Program-made: the position numbers and the translations under genes
Source: Lingula anatina
Lineage: Eukaryota; Brachiopoda; Lingulata; Lingulida; Lingulidae
Direction: 5' to 3'
Assembly: GCF_001039355.2 (NCBI RefSeq)
Contig: NW_019775939.1
Span: 73,955-100,871, forward strand
DNA length: 26,917 nt
Notes under the pieces: generated by a model
What the model saw: the letters and a program-made list of their open reading frames with translations, nothing else
Databases searched by the model: none
What the model was told of the DNA's origin: nothing
Part shown: positions 1 to 10,549 of the stretch, piece by piece
How the letters are laid out: each line of letters opens with the position of its first letter
Position numbering within the stretch: position 1 is the first letter of the stretch

Positions 1-80
<80 letters not shown>
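1..80. repeat. Poly-T tract at window start
   Basis: Eighty bases that are all T except for AA at 30-31. It is simple sequence with no coding content. It sits at the edge of the window, so its true length is unknown and it may include an assembly or polymerase-slippage artefact. Confidence 0.9.
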
Positions 81-81
<1 letters not shown>

Positions 82-380
82 TAATAATCTTTTAAGATTA
101 TTATGGAGGATATCCATCTATGAATGCATATGTGATCTGATAGCAAGCACAGATTTCAGAATAATTGCAATAGCTGCCGTTATGGTGGCAAAAAGGAATT
201 TATTCTATATTTATGTGCTGTTTACAACATATTTATGGAATATTGAATCTCATATGAAGAGTTGTTACCCATCAAGTCCTTATAATGAAAAAATGATTGA
301 GTTTATTTCATGCAAAATTAATTCTGATATTTTTTACATTTCAAGTACAACATTGAAACAATTTTATCATTATTTGCTAG
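81..380 (+). other. Intron or 5' part of the ankyrin gene, no exon seen
   Basis: AT-rich sequence before the first recognisable ankyrin exon. It ends in a usable acceptor (TATTTGCTAG, 371-380). The frame happens to be open from 182 into the exon, but upstream of 381 the translation has no ankyrin character, so it is read as intron. The 5' exons of the gene are expected upstream of the window. Confidence 0.6.
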
Positions 381-3026
381 GGTTTGATGACCTGGTGGAG
401 TTATTAGTTATTAATGGTGCTAACATGAATGCCAAGGCAAAGACGGGCAACACTCCACTGATGTTTGCTGCAGAGAATGTAAGTTAACAGGCAATTGATT
501 TTTTTCTTTCTTTCTTTCTTTTTTTTTCTCTGTGCAGCTATTTCTATTTTATTCAAAATGTTCTATTTTTGAGATATATTGCTTATTATTATTATTGTTA
601 TTTTTTGTCACTCTTTCCCATGCTGTTATGTTCTTCAATTTATTGAGGTTTGGGAATTAGATTGCAAACCCAATATGAAATTGCTGTGTATTTTTTAGGG
701 TCACCTTTGTACTGTGGCAGTACTTCTGGCATTAGGAGCTCACATCAACATCCAAAATGGCAGTCAGGAAACTGCACTCATCAAGGTGAGGTTATAAGTC
801 CCATGACTAGTCAGATTGAGGAACAAATAATATGCATGCTTGTAAGTGATATGTAAAATTTTGTCTTTTAAAAGCTGACACGACACACATTAATATCTTT
901 TGAGAAAATGATGTCTTGTTGAACACACCAAACAGCCTTGTTCAACATTCGCATATATTTCTATAACTTGCAGGCTACAAAGAAAGGGCACAACCAAATT
1001 GTGAAAATGCTGTTAGAAAATGGCGCAGACTTTTCAGCTGAGAATGCCACTGGGAATACTGCATTGAAGTATGCCAAACTTCTCAACAGTGTGGAACTTC
1101 AGGCCACTATCAACCAACATGTGAAGAAGTAGGGGTCTCTTTTCTTCTTTCCCATTTTTGTTCATGCTTTAGCAATATGTTTTGGTTTCTGTTAGTTTGG
1201 TTTTAATGTGGATTAGATGAATGATTAGATAAATCTGGTATGGGAGAAAATATTATCACTGTAAAACAGGTTTTATCACAACATTGGTCTTTTTTCTTTT
1301 TAACTATTTAATAGAATACAATGCATAATTATATTATAAGAAAAAAATATATAACTTTTGAAGAAATACATTTTTGTTAAAAGTTTGCATTTCAAATATT
1401 TACTTAAGACTGATGATTTTGTTCTATTCCAAATTAGACTTACAGCTCTTTTCACCCAGCAAGTTTACCTGACAATGAACAATACTGCAGAGACTGTGTG
1501 CTCTTTGTTTCCACTTCATGTTCTCCCACTGAATGAAGGGGACAAATTTGTCATACACTTTAACCATGAACTACAACCAACAGTTCCAGGTTTGAACACT
1601 TTTTGTCTTGAACATTAGACTTGTTATTATTAAATATCTCTGTATTTATTCAAAAGGTTCTTTTTTCAATGAATTTCAATATGAGAAAATAATCTAATAA
1701 TTCTTCTTTTTGTCAATGAATACATTTATAGTACGTGGTATGTAAAGATTTTGACAACCTGGTATTTGTAAGTGTTAAACTTGTTAAACATTTATGACTA
1801 CCTTTTTCTTTTGCCACCGGAAAAATTAGTTTGGCTGGCATTTAAAACAGATTATGTGCACAACCTATTTGCAGGGAATAGTTTATGGGTCTGTGTCTTA
1901 TTTTCATTTGCAGGTGTGGGTATGCTTCTGTTTGTGGCACATGCCCGTATTACACCTCAGGAGACCAAGTGTAGATTGTCAGGACCATGTGCTGTGAAGA
2001 CTGCCATCTTAAATGGGGTGGCACAGCCAACATTGACAGATGTGAGTTCTCATTTATTTAAACATTTAGAAAATGTTCCATTAACTATAAGACAAAATTA
2101 AAGTAAAAATTCAAGAATGAGTATGTGATACAATTTGATAAATGTAATGAAAAGTCAGGCCCATAGGTTGGAGGTTAGACATAAAAGGTCCACTCTGAAT
2201 CTAAATTGTATCTAGGTTCTGTGCAATTTCTCAAATTGGGTCAACTAAGGGGGAAACGTCCACTTTTCCAACCTCACATGTAATGTACTATTCAGGAAAT
2301 TCTGTTATAGTGTAAGTCTGTTATACGCAGGTAATGTTCTTTGTTGTTATACAGAACCAGGACTTCCAGATTCTGTATGTTATAGATGAGTGCCCAGTTT
2401 ATGTGAGGCCATTATATACAAGGTCTACTTTATAATGCATTGTCAAGCACAAGACACCAGAAGTTAGGTGATATACAGGGGCACTACTTGAGATAATTTT
2501 TCTCTAAAGTAGCATTTTTTTGCAGTAGATATAATAAATTTTTCTTTTTTTCTAGGAAGGTCAGTTTGTGCTGTCTTTCAGCCCACTACACAATGGAAGA
2601 AATGAGCTCATAATTCATACAGTTTATGCACCCACTTCACGAGTAAGTTTTGTAAATTGAAGTGATTCTTATGGTTCTTTTTAGTAATACTTGATTTGTT
2701 AGCCTGATCGTGAATATGGAAACCATATGATTTATGTATTTTGTAAAAGATTCTTTAAGCACTTCTTTCTTTTTTATTGATATGTTGATAACTGACATGT
2801 CAACTTTTAGTTGCATAAGTTTCTTGTTTATACTGAAGTTCTAAATTATATTGTTTCATTGCAAATTTAGAAAACAAAATGAAAGCTCTATTGATAAAAT
2901 TAAAACGAACTTCGGGGTAAATTGGTTGTACGAGATTGGAAATTTTCCATATGATCTTATTTATTCTAGGCCAAGTTGGTGGTTGGTGCATACAAAGCCA
3001 AACTGTTACCTAACAGTGAGCAGTAA
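381..3026 (+). CDS. Ankyrin-repeat protein, 3' part, with unrecognised C-terminal domain
   Basis: Seven exons join in frame: 381-478, 699-785, 974-1128, 1438-1589, 1914-2041, 2556-2642 and 2970-3026 (TAA at 3024-3026). They encode the last 253 residues; the N-terminus is outside the window. The first three exons give about three ankyrin repeats, recognisable from ELLVINGANMNAKAKTGNTP, VLLALGAHINIQNGSQETAL and KMLLENGADFSAENATGNTA. Ankyrin repeats normally bind proteins. After residue ~115 the protein changes to a region rich in hydrophobic alternation (for example DKFVIHFNHEL, GVGMLLFVAHARIT, GQFVLSFSPLHNGRNELIIH), which suggests a beta-sandwich; I do not recognise the family. There is no membrane segment. 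An apparent TAG after residue NQHVKK lies inside the donor (AA|GTAGGG at 1129) and is spliced out, restoring K-L. Function is unknown; a scaffold or adaptor role is only a guess from the repeats. Confidence 0.8.
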
Positions 3027-3982
3027 CTCTCTAGAAGTATTAGGAATACCCCACTTTATTTAAGTGCACAAGTTTGTTGTAGACATGTCATAGTGTAGTT
3101 TATTTTTTCCTTTAATTCTGGGATTTAATGATTTGTTCCCAACTTGTTTCATTTAAAATGTAGCATTCTCGTATCCGTTGCTTATCGTAATTTGGGTTGT
3201 TTGCAGTCAGTGAGTTACTGTTTTTGTTTTGTTAATGTAGTTTAGATTTTTTTGAACTTAAAAAGTGAGGGACCATTTTGTTGTTGTTGTGGTTTTAACA
3301 TCCTTGTGAATGGCAAATAAGGAAAACCAACATTTATTAAAGGTGCTTTGTACATTTTGCCATTACTTTACATTTTTTAAAAATGTTTATAACTTATATA
3401 TCAAAGTCTGGTGCTCAGTAAATTTGTACAGGAGGTGTTCGTGATGGAATACATATTTTTTTTATTTTAAAAAGTTTGATTTGTGAACGGAAATTATAAA
3501 ACTGTTCATTATCCAACATTTTGACTTTTTGCCATTGAAGTCAAAGAAATGCCTATCAAATCAGTGATGAAAAAAATGTTGAATTTTCTTTAGCCAGGGT
3601 AAATCTGGAACAATTCCATGATTTGGTTGGATTATCTTCAAGTGGGTGACCAAGATCAGGCAATGATCGAAAGATCAACATTCTATTTCAACACAAATTT
3701 TGTTAATTTGAACATTTTTTTTTAACCTTGAAAACTGCCATGTAAGGTAGCTTGTTATTTTTCCTTTAATTAGAACAATGATGGTGCATTAATCATAACA
3801 TTCCTATGAGAGATACTGGGAAAAATTTTGTTTGCCATTTTGATAAAGGACAGCAAAGCACAAGATTTTCCAAAGATGTTGTAACTTGTATACAGATTGT
3901 ATGCTACATACAGACATTGGTTGCACAAAATTACAGGCAGCTTTGCCTCTGTTTGTAATCCTTGGTGACATTTTCCTTTGTC

Positions 3983-3988
3983 TTTATT
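3983..3988 (-). other. Candidate poly(A) signal, SF3A3
   Basis: TTTATT on the plus strand, AATAAA on the minus strand, about 310 bases after the SF3A3 stop. No canonical hexamer is seen on the minus strand between it and the stop. It lies upstream of the plus-strand signal at 4014, so the two convergent transcripts would overlap slightly. Confidence 0.5.
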
Positions 3989-4013
3989 TTTATCTAATAA
4001 TAGTTATATGAAA

Positions 4014-4019
4014 AATAAA
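4014..4019 (+). other. Candidate poly(A) signal, ankyrin gene
   Basis: AATAAA about 1 kb after the ankyrin-gene stop. It is the first canonical hexamer on the plus strand downstream of the stop; an ATTAAA variant at 3336 is the earlier alternative. Confidence 0.45.
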
Positions 4020-4295
4020 AAATCTTTATAAACAAAGTACACTTTGTTATCACTGATACTTCTTAACAAAACGCATTATCTCTAATCACAATCATGACGA
4101 CTGTGCAGTTTCTGAAATTTTAACTGACATTTATACAGCAAAGTATTTCTGGAAATTCAAATAAAATTTTTTGAACATCAAATGTCTCTTGCCCTGAAAG
4201 ACTACCCTTAAAAGACCTGACTCGATTTCTACCATAAGGACGTGGTCCACAGTCTGTCAAGTTTATAAATCAGTAATGCCTGAGAATATGTTGCA

Positions 4296-7200
4296 TTATA
4301 AGAGTCCTTGTCTCTTCAGATCTTCAAAGGTTTTCTTTGTTACAACATTGCCGGCAGAATCCTCATATTCCTCCTGAAAGTATGAATAAAACATTTCAAT
4401 GAACATTTACATCTATCTATCTATCTACTTTCTATAAATTTACTTAATGTCTGGCATTATTTATGGTTTTAGACTAAATCAAAAAAAAATTAAAACTTCA
4501 AAATCTGCAATTAATACCAAATTCAACTCACCTCTGTGTCAGGTTTCCATCTTTCTACATCTTTATTGCCTTTGAGTTTCTGCCACACTAAAAGATAAAA
4601 ATATCTTAGAAAATCTGTGGAAGTGGAAAAAAAGATGCCCATCCATACTGATAATATTTAGTTTGACCTATTAATAATAGAAAATCGGTTAAACTAGTAC
4701 TATTCAATCTAACCCCAGTAAATAGTTGATAAAAAATAGCTTTTGTAACTTTGAACCTGATATGCTCAAAAAGTTCAGCAGCCATCATTAACACTCTGAC
4801 CATATACGTACATGCAATGGCATCTTCTATTAATGTGACATTGGCAAAATGTGCAGTGTTTGGTATACCAAGACATCTCATTCCATGAGCATGGCGCCAT
4901 TCCTAAAAAATTACATGAATAAAAATAACAATTAAAGTGTGATACATTTAAAATTGCGCATTAGATACCTTATATATTACTACTGTGAAAATATTCAAAA
5001 TCAGCTAGAGAGACAATACCAGAAGAAATAGATAAATATTATTTAGGCTTTTTCCCTTACAGCGAAATGTCTCTGGAATGCCTTGGGTCCTCTGTAGGTA
5101 TAGTTTCCACATATTTCACAATTATAGTTGATGTTGAGGCCATGTAATTTGTACAGCCAATATGGGATTGGCTGAAAAAAATATAAAATCATGACTGTAT
5201 TTATTATACGCATCCAATAAGTGTATATTTTCAATCAAAATAATGGTCATAAGAAAGATCTTGCACATTAAGAGTCAAGCAGGCTAGAATTAGAGCACAG
5301 AAAAACTTTTTATCATTATAACAATTAATATATAAGATACTATAATTCTGAATGTATACACAATTCTTTGCTTGAACATTTTAACCAAAAATATTTTCAA
5401 CATTCTTTTAAAGCTCACCTTGCCATCCCAGCCCAAGGGTAAATTTTTTGGATTATATGGGATGTCATCGTCATCATCATCATCTGAATCATCTTCACTG
5501 AAATGTTCCTCATCAGACTCCTCCCGTTCATCTCCTGTACGTGCTTGCTTGCGCTGCACATTTTCTCGTGTTGCCTGCCTCTGTTCGCTGAGAAGCTCTA
5601 TAAATCTGTATATCTGTGCTTCAAGTGCTGCTATCTCCTTCTGTTTTTCATTATCCCTAAAATAACAAATTTCAATCAGCTATTTTCTAAGTATTCTTTG
5701 AGTTTGTGCTTCCATCACAATATTTTAGGCAGTATTTTATTTCAAAAAAGAAATTCAACTTTTCTATGATCTGAATAAATCTCAACATTTCAGTAACTTT
5801 AAGCAATAAGCAGTTTGCCTTCTTAAAATTATCTAAATGTTTTTGCAAACATTAACAATGCTTTTATCTACCTGCTTTTCCCAGCTTTTCCTGGTTTGGA
5901 CTTGGCAAATAATGTTGGGTCCAAATCTTTCAGCCTCTGTCCTTTTGTGCTAAATAACCTATGAGCTCTCTCCTCTAAGGTTCTGTAACACAACGGTACT
6001 TCAAATTAAGCCTTCCAACTAATAATTACAGAGGGAGGTAATTATGTACATCAATTTATGATACAAATACTGGTATTTACCTTACCATATTAACATAAAC
6101 TCATGGTCATTCATTAAGATTATCCTTACCCTCCGCATTTTAATCCCAAAGCCATCAGGGCAGACTTGAGTCGATCAAGACCTAGTGAAGCCAATTCCTG
6201 AAAAAAAGATTTGCCTGAATTTAAACACTGAAAGGTAATGTATCCCATATCGTAAACTTTAACCCACTTAACAGCTATAACACACCTGCTCAAAGATGTG
6301 GAATAAAAAGAGATAAGCCTATATTTTGACAAAGTGGTAAAATCTTACCTCTGCTGAAGAGAAAGCAGATAGATCCAAATGTGCACCAGCATGGGTCAAA
6401 GCACCACTTGTCTCTTTCTGAAAATTAAACAAAATCAGTAAAAAATCAATCAGGTACAATTTTATTTTCATTCTACTAAAATTCAAGAATCCATTTTCCA
6501 GGTACCATGGAACTTACACATAAGGCATTTCTTTTTGAAATTAAAAGTCTTAGCATTATGTTATATATCATTATACAAAACATAACTTTATATAATACAT
6601 TGAATACGACACTTACTGGCCATCCTGGAAAAGTGCCCTCATTCCACTGCTTTTCAAATTCCTTATGCACCGCATCCATTTCATCATTCAGATCCATAAG
6701 AGGCTTCACCCTTGTAGTGTAGTCCTCCAAGTACTCCAACAAAGTCTGCAGGTAACTGAAATTTCATACAGTAATTTCCAGTCTTGGATCAAGATTTCCA
6801 ACCAGAGATACCAGATCTATTATTTAAATGTTTGAATGGGATTTAACTAGAACAAAGCATTAAAGATAACATTTTATTACAACACAGATGCCCTTACATT
6901 GCAGAATACTACCCTCTACCAGGGCGACTGATAGATTTTTACGGATATTCACAGATATGTCTCTAGCTAGATAGATTGTCATTTTAACTCTAAGTCAGAC
7001 TTAGAGTTAAAATGACAATCTATCTAGCTAGAGACATATCTGTGAATATCCGTAAAAATCTATCAGTCGCCCTGGTAGAGGGTAGCAGAATACTGTGTTA
7101 CTTACTCTTTGTATGCAGCATTCTTTCTGTCTTTCAGAATGTCAAACAGTTGATCAAAAGTCCCCAGATATGTCAAGTAGTCAATTCTCTGAAATCAGAA

Positions 7201-9343
7201 AAAATGTGCAGTATAGTTGAGTGACACAGATAATCTTCAACATTATCATAAAACAGGGTATATTTCAACTGGTTGGCTTACAAAAACAAACCTTTTACTT
7301 ATTATACTGACCCAAAGGTTTGTAATTAATTGTAGTTAAAAGACTGCTACCAGCATTACTTTAATTCGTACCATTTCTAGACTTTATCTAACAAGGCTGA
7401 AAATCAGTCAGGGCCATGTTATTCTTCAAATCACAGGTCCAGTTATTGAGCTGACCACTCAACTCAAATCAACATTTTTAATTAAATTAGTCGTGATTTT
7501 TTTTTTTTTTTTTTGTTAAAATGGGTTCAACCTGAAACCCTTTTGACTGTTATTACCTCAATTCCCTTCAAGTTGACAAATTTCTCAAAGCACTCATGCA
7601 GGTCAAGGTATTTACCATAACCCTCCTCATCTGTAAATTCTACCATGTCTAAAAAAGAAAATTGTAATACGTGCAATTTCATAAATGCGCATACTTTTTT
7701 AACACATATGAAATATTAATATTTACAAAACATTAAACAGGATTTGGTTTAATATTACAACTATGAGTTTAACAGTTTTGTAAAAGAAAAACAAAAAGAC
7801 ATCAATATGTGATAACAGGCAATGTCATACCCCCCCCCCCCCCCCCATATACTAGCCCAGAATTCTGTATCAAACAAAAGAATATAAAACTTGAACCTAT
7901 AGGGTAAAAATTAAAATTAAGTAAATATGGAAGATAACTTACTTTGCATCTCTTCTGTGGGGTTATCTCTTGCTTTTGCTAACTCATCGTACTCCACAGA
8001 CATTGGTATGCTGATCTAAAAAAAAGATGACACAATTTATGTAACTCAAAATCTACACAGTAAACGAATGTGACATACAGGAAGTAAATTTAAATGTGTG
8101 GGAAATGTCTAAAAGAATTAAAATTTTTTTTGGAAGTCTTTAACATTCTCTAAAATGTTACCTACAAAAATCATAAACAGAATCATTAAGAGCTTCCTGG
8201 CATGTCAATATTTACCTCATTAGGATGCTTTCTGTGAAACTCTTTGATTCCTTTTAATCTGCTGTAAAACTCTGCAAACTCATTTGGACCAGTTAAAGCT
8301 GCAACCTCTTCCTTTCTCATGCTAAAAATTAAATCATTTGAGTAATGTATACCATAAATAAAATTTTAGATAATCAAGAAAAATGAAAGTATACTTTGTA
8401 AAATTTTCAGGCTTTATTTTTGAAACTATTTCTACATGCTTGCTTTCTTTCAAAACTGCTTTCTATACTTGTTAATTAAAAATCAAAGCCTTATAAAAAA
8501 TTGATAACTGACTAAAAAGTGGTGTCTCTTAAAAAGTTCTAGTCTTCAATTCACCTACCCATCTTTATCTTCATAAAGATCCTTCAACTCCCCAGAACAC
8601 TCCACATGTCTCTAAAATATATTTTTGTCATCAGAATTCAAATCATACACTGAGTATTAGAAAAGTCAATAACATATTATCTCATAAAAAAACATAACTT
8701 ATATCTAAATTCAGGAAAAAAATTTATATACTGTAAAAATGTTTCTGTTTCTGTATTTTTTCAACCAGGTGACAAACCACTGGCCTGTTCATACTCACAT
8801 CTAGCAACTGGCGTAAACGCTGGTCTGAGTTTATCTTTTCTCTATGCTGAAATAAATAATATTTCACTGTAGCATATACATTGTTTGAAAACACTTTTAT
8901 TGTTTTACCTTACTAAAGCGTTCTATAAACGTTACTAAAAATATTTAAAAAAGGGGACAAAAAAAAAAAAAAAAAAGAAACGTCTGGTTCCGCTGGGGAT
9001 CGAACCCAGGACCTTCTGCGTGTAAAGCAGACGTGATAACCACTACACTACGGAACCAGTTGAAATCTTCACAATATTTCTACGGCTATGGAGAAGGTCA
9101 TATAATCTGAATGATTCATATTAGCTAAATCTTAATAATTTTAGTTCGTTTTGACTAATGTTTACACTGACATGTTCTATAACTTCAGCATCCATTCTGC
9201 ATGTCTTTAAAGTTGAATTAAGGCATGCAAATATAATTCCAACTTACTGTCTTTGTTGTATAATTCATTTCTTTGACCATAGCATCCATAAGTCGTTCCC
9301 TTTCCTCGTGATACCTTCTTTGTTGCTCTAGCAATGTCTCCAT
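4296..9343 (-). CDS. SF3A3: Splicing factor 3A subunit 3 (SF3a60), complete
   Basis: SF3A3 is a subunit of the SF3a complex of the nuclear U2 snRNP, needed for branch-site recognition and prespliceosome assembly. Sixteen coding exons join in phase: 9343-9248, 8846-8799, 8611-8559, 8321-8216, 8015-7943, 7648-7557, 7188-7106, 6755-6617, 6417-6349, 6197-6130, 5982-5872, 5656-5419, 5171-5061, 4902-4812, 4587-4532 and 4373-4296. The total is 1512 nt, 503 aa plus stop, close to human (501 aa). The N-terminus [20 protein letters not shown], the middle [14 protein letters not shown], the SAP-like segment [20 protein letters not shown] (254-273) and the end LKRQGLL match the family. An acidic run (about 366-378) precedes a C2H2 matrin-type zinc finger with C410, C413, H427 and H433. 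The start has an in-register ATG at the expected N-terminus. No break or missing residue is seen. A tRNA lies in intron 1 and a foldback MITE in intron 6756-7105. Confidence 0.98.
6910..7084. mobile_element. Perfect foldback MITE (copy 1) in an SF3A3 intron
   Basis: A 175-bp perfect inverted repeat: 87-base arms around a single base at 6997, with no mismatch that I can find. Ends are TACCCTCTACCAGGG and its complement. It is flanked by an exact 9-bp direct repeat GCAGAATAC (6901-6909 and 7085-7093), the expected target-site duplication. It has no coding capacity, so it would be a non-autonomous DNA transposon. A related copy with the same ends lies at 19377-19512. A 9-bp duplication would fit Mutator-like or Merlin-like transposases; that assignment is inference. 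The element fills half of the intron between exons 7188-7106 and 6755-6617. Confidence 0.9.
7830..7846. repeat. Poly-C tract (17 C) in SF3A3 intron
   Basis: Seventeen consecutive C on the plus strand, within the intron between exons 8015-7943 and 7648-7557. It is G-rich on the transcribed RNA. Confidence 0.9.
8985..9057 (-). tRNA. tRNA-Val (anticodon UAC)
   Basis: A 73-nt cloverleaf on the minus strand. The acceptor stem pairs GGTTCCG (9057-9051) with CGGAACC (8992-8986), with discriminator A at 8985. The D arm carries TAGTGTAGTGGTTATCAC (A box), the anticodon arm is TCTGC-TTTACAC-GCAGA with anticodon TAC, which reads GTA, and the T arm CTGGG-TTCGATC-CCCAG holds the B box. The D-arm and variable region match eukaryotic tRNA-Val. 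CCA is not encoded. Downstream on the same strand is TTTC followed by 18 T (8976-8959), a strong RNA polymerase III terminator. It lies within intron 1 of SF3A3 (8847-9247) in the same orientation. Confidence 0.96.
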
Positions 9344-9433
9344 TGTGCGCTAGTTAGAGATCATGTGTTAAACATACGATAATATACACATCAAAACAAA
9401 CACCGGTCGACGATGTACACACGCTTGTAGATG

Positions 9434-9445
9434 CAAGATGGCGGC
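9434..9445. promoter_or_regulatory. YY1-like motif in SF3A3 promoter
   Basis: CAAGATGGCGGC, which matches the YY1 consensus AAGATGGCGGC, about 90 bases upstream of the SF3A3 start codon. YY1-like sites near the start site are common in housekeeping and splicing-factor promoters of animals. No clear TATA box is seen. Which base starts transcription cannot be told. Confidence 0.5.
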
Positions 9446-10183
9446 TGTAACATCATGTGTTACGCACGCCGTACCATGTAACAGATCAATATTGTCAATT
9501 CTATCAATATTTCTTTTCATTAAGTCAGCTACCTCTTAAGAATATAACAGCTCTTTGTTATGTGACAAAAAGTGAACAGATTACCAAATATATGTGTGTG
9601 AGTTGAATGCCTTCTACTGGGGATTTACCCACATATACCGCGCGATATAGCTAATCGCACCAGCTCACCTGCTGCAATATTGCAAAGAGATGCACAGTCA
9701 GATTGTTCAGTCGGGGCCGTCTCCAGTATAACGAGGTATTTCGCTATTTAAAATCCAAACGTCACTCTAATTGTAATATATATCATTCTTCAAAAAAATT
9801 CTTCAAGTCCTTGAAAAGATAAAATGCTCCAGATTTATGAATCAGGACAGCTTACCAGTAAGCCCTATCGTCTGCTAGGTAGACATGCTTCGCTGTGAGG
9901 TGCTGCCACCGTGCGTGTAAAGAAAACACTAGAAAAACAAGAGGAGGGGGAGTATGCTTGATAATACAAATTGAAACATCAAGTGAAAGAAAATTATAAA
10001 ACTGATTTTTGGAAAAAAATTCGAATACTTTTTTGACCATCTAATAAAATGAATACTTAAGTCAATATATTCCCAAATTATATTCCAATGAATTGAGATG
10101 TCTTCTTCTTCTAGGTTCTCTGCCGCGAATCAGGTTTAGCGTCTCCCACGTGTCTCCCAGGGGCGGATCCAGTGATATTTTCT

Positions 10184-10297
10184 GACAGTCTTCCAAATAA
10201 TCTTGGTTGATCCATTATCCATTTTGACAGTCTTCCGACAGAAAAAAATCAGATAGGCATACCCGTCAATGTAAACTTAAGAATCTGACCGTCTTCC
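10184..10297. repeat. Three dispersed copies of GAC(A/C)GTCTTCC
   Basis: GACAGTCTTCC occurs at 10184-10194 and 10226-10236, and GACCGTCTTCC at 10287-10297. A related inverted piece (AGAAGACGG) follows at 10305-10313. The block abuts the LINE remnant, so it may be the decayed 3' end of that element. Confidence 0.5.
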
Positions 10298-10310
10298 AGA
10301 ACCCAGAAGA

Positions 10311-10478
10311 CGGCCTCAATCCTCGATCTCCAGCCCTTCGTTTGATCTCACCATAACTTTCTGTTCCGTCGTTTTATCTCTTCTTACGCCAGCGGTCGAG
10401 CATTGTCAGTCTCTGGCTTCCTTTGCCTCTTTTACCATTTAGCCTGCCTTCAATGACATCACCAAGGACTCCATTAAC
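10311..10478 (-). mobile_element. Decayed LINE remnant (end of reverse transcriptase ORF)
   Basis: Translation of the minus strand from 10478 to 10311 gives one frame of 56 codons with a single stop (TAA at about residue 35). It reads GDVIEGRLNGKRGKGSQRLT, then MLDRWRKKR, then after the stop SYGEIKRRAGDRG. This pattern (short basic GKRGxGxQR, then MLD, then a YxEIKRRAxDR motif) is typical of the C-terminal end of animal non-LTR retrotransposon reverse-transcriptase proteins. No catalytic domain is present. It is a dead 3' fragment inserted in intergenic DNA. The clade is not assigned. Confidence 0.6.
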
Positions 10479-10538
10479 TTTTTCAAAAATTTGACTTAAG
10501 ATATAATTGAATGTTTTCCGTCAAAGGGCTTTTTCTTT

Positions 10539-10549
10539 GGGGGGGGGGG
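10539..10549. repeat. Poly-G tract (11 G)
   Basis: Eleven consecutive G in the intergenic region, just beside the LINE remnant. Similar G or C runs occur at 7830, 23569, 23691 and at the right end of the window. Confidence 0.85.

Larger units (their letters stand above)
3027..4295. other. Convergent 3' UTRs, no coding sequence
   Basis: The region lies between the stop of the ankyrin gene (+) and the stop of SF3A3 (-). It is AT-rich without meaningful open frames on either strand. A weak ATTAAA at 3336-3341 and AATAAA at 4014-4019 and 4160-4165 could end the plus-strand transcript. TTTATT at 3983-3988 (AATAAA on the minus strand) could end SF3A3. Confidence 0.7.

Noticed and set aside
182-487. 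101-codon plus-strand open frame covering the first ankyrin exon
   Set aside because: Only 381-478 has ankyrin character; the part before is AT-rich intron with an acceptor at 379-380, and the last codons run into the donor GTAAGT.
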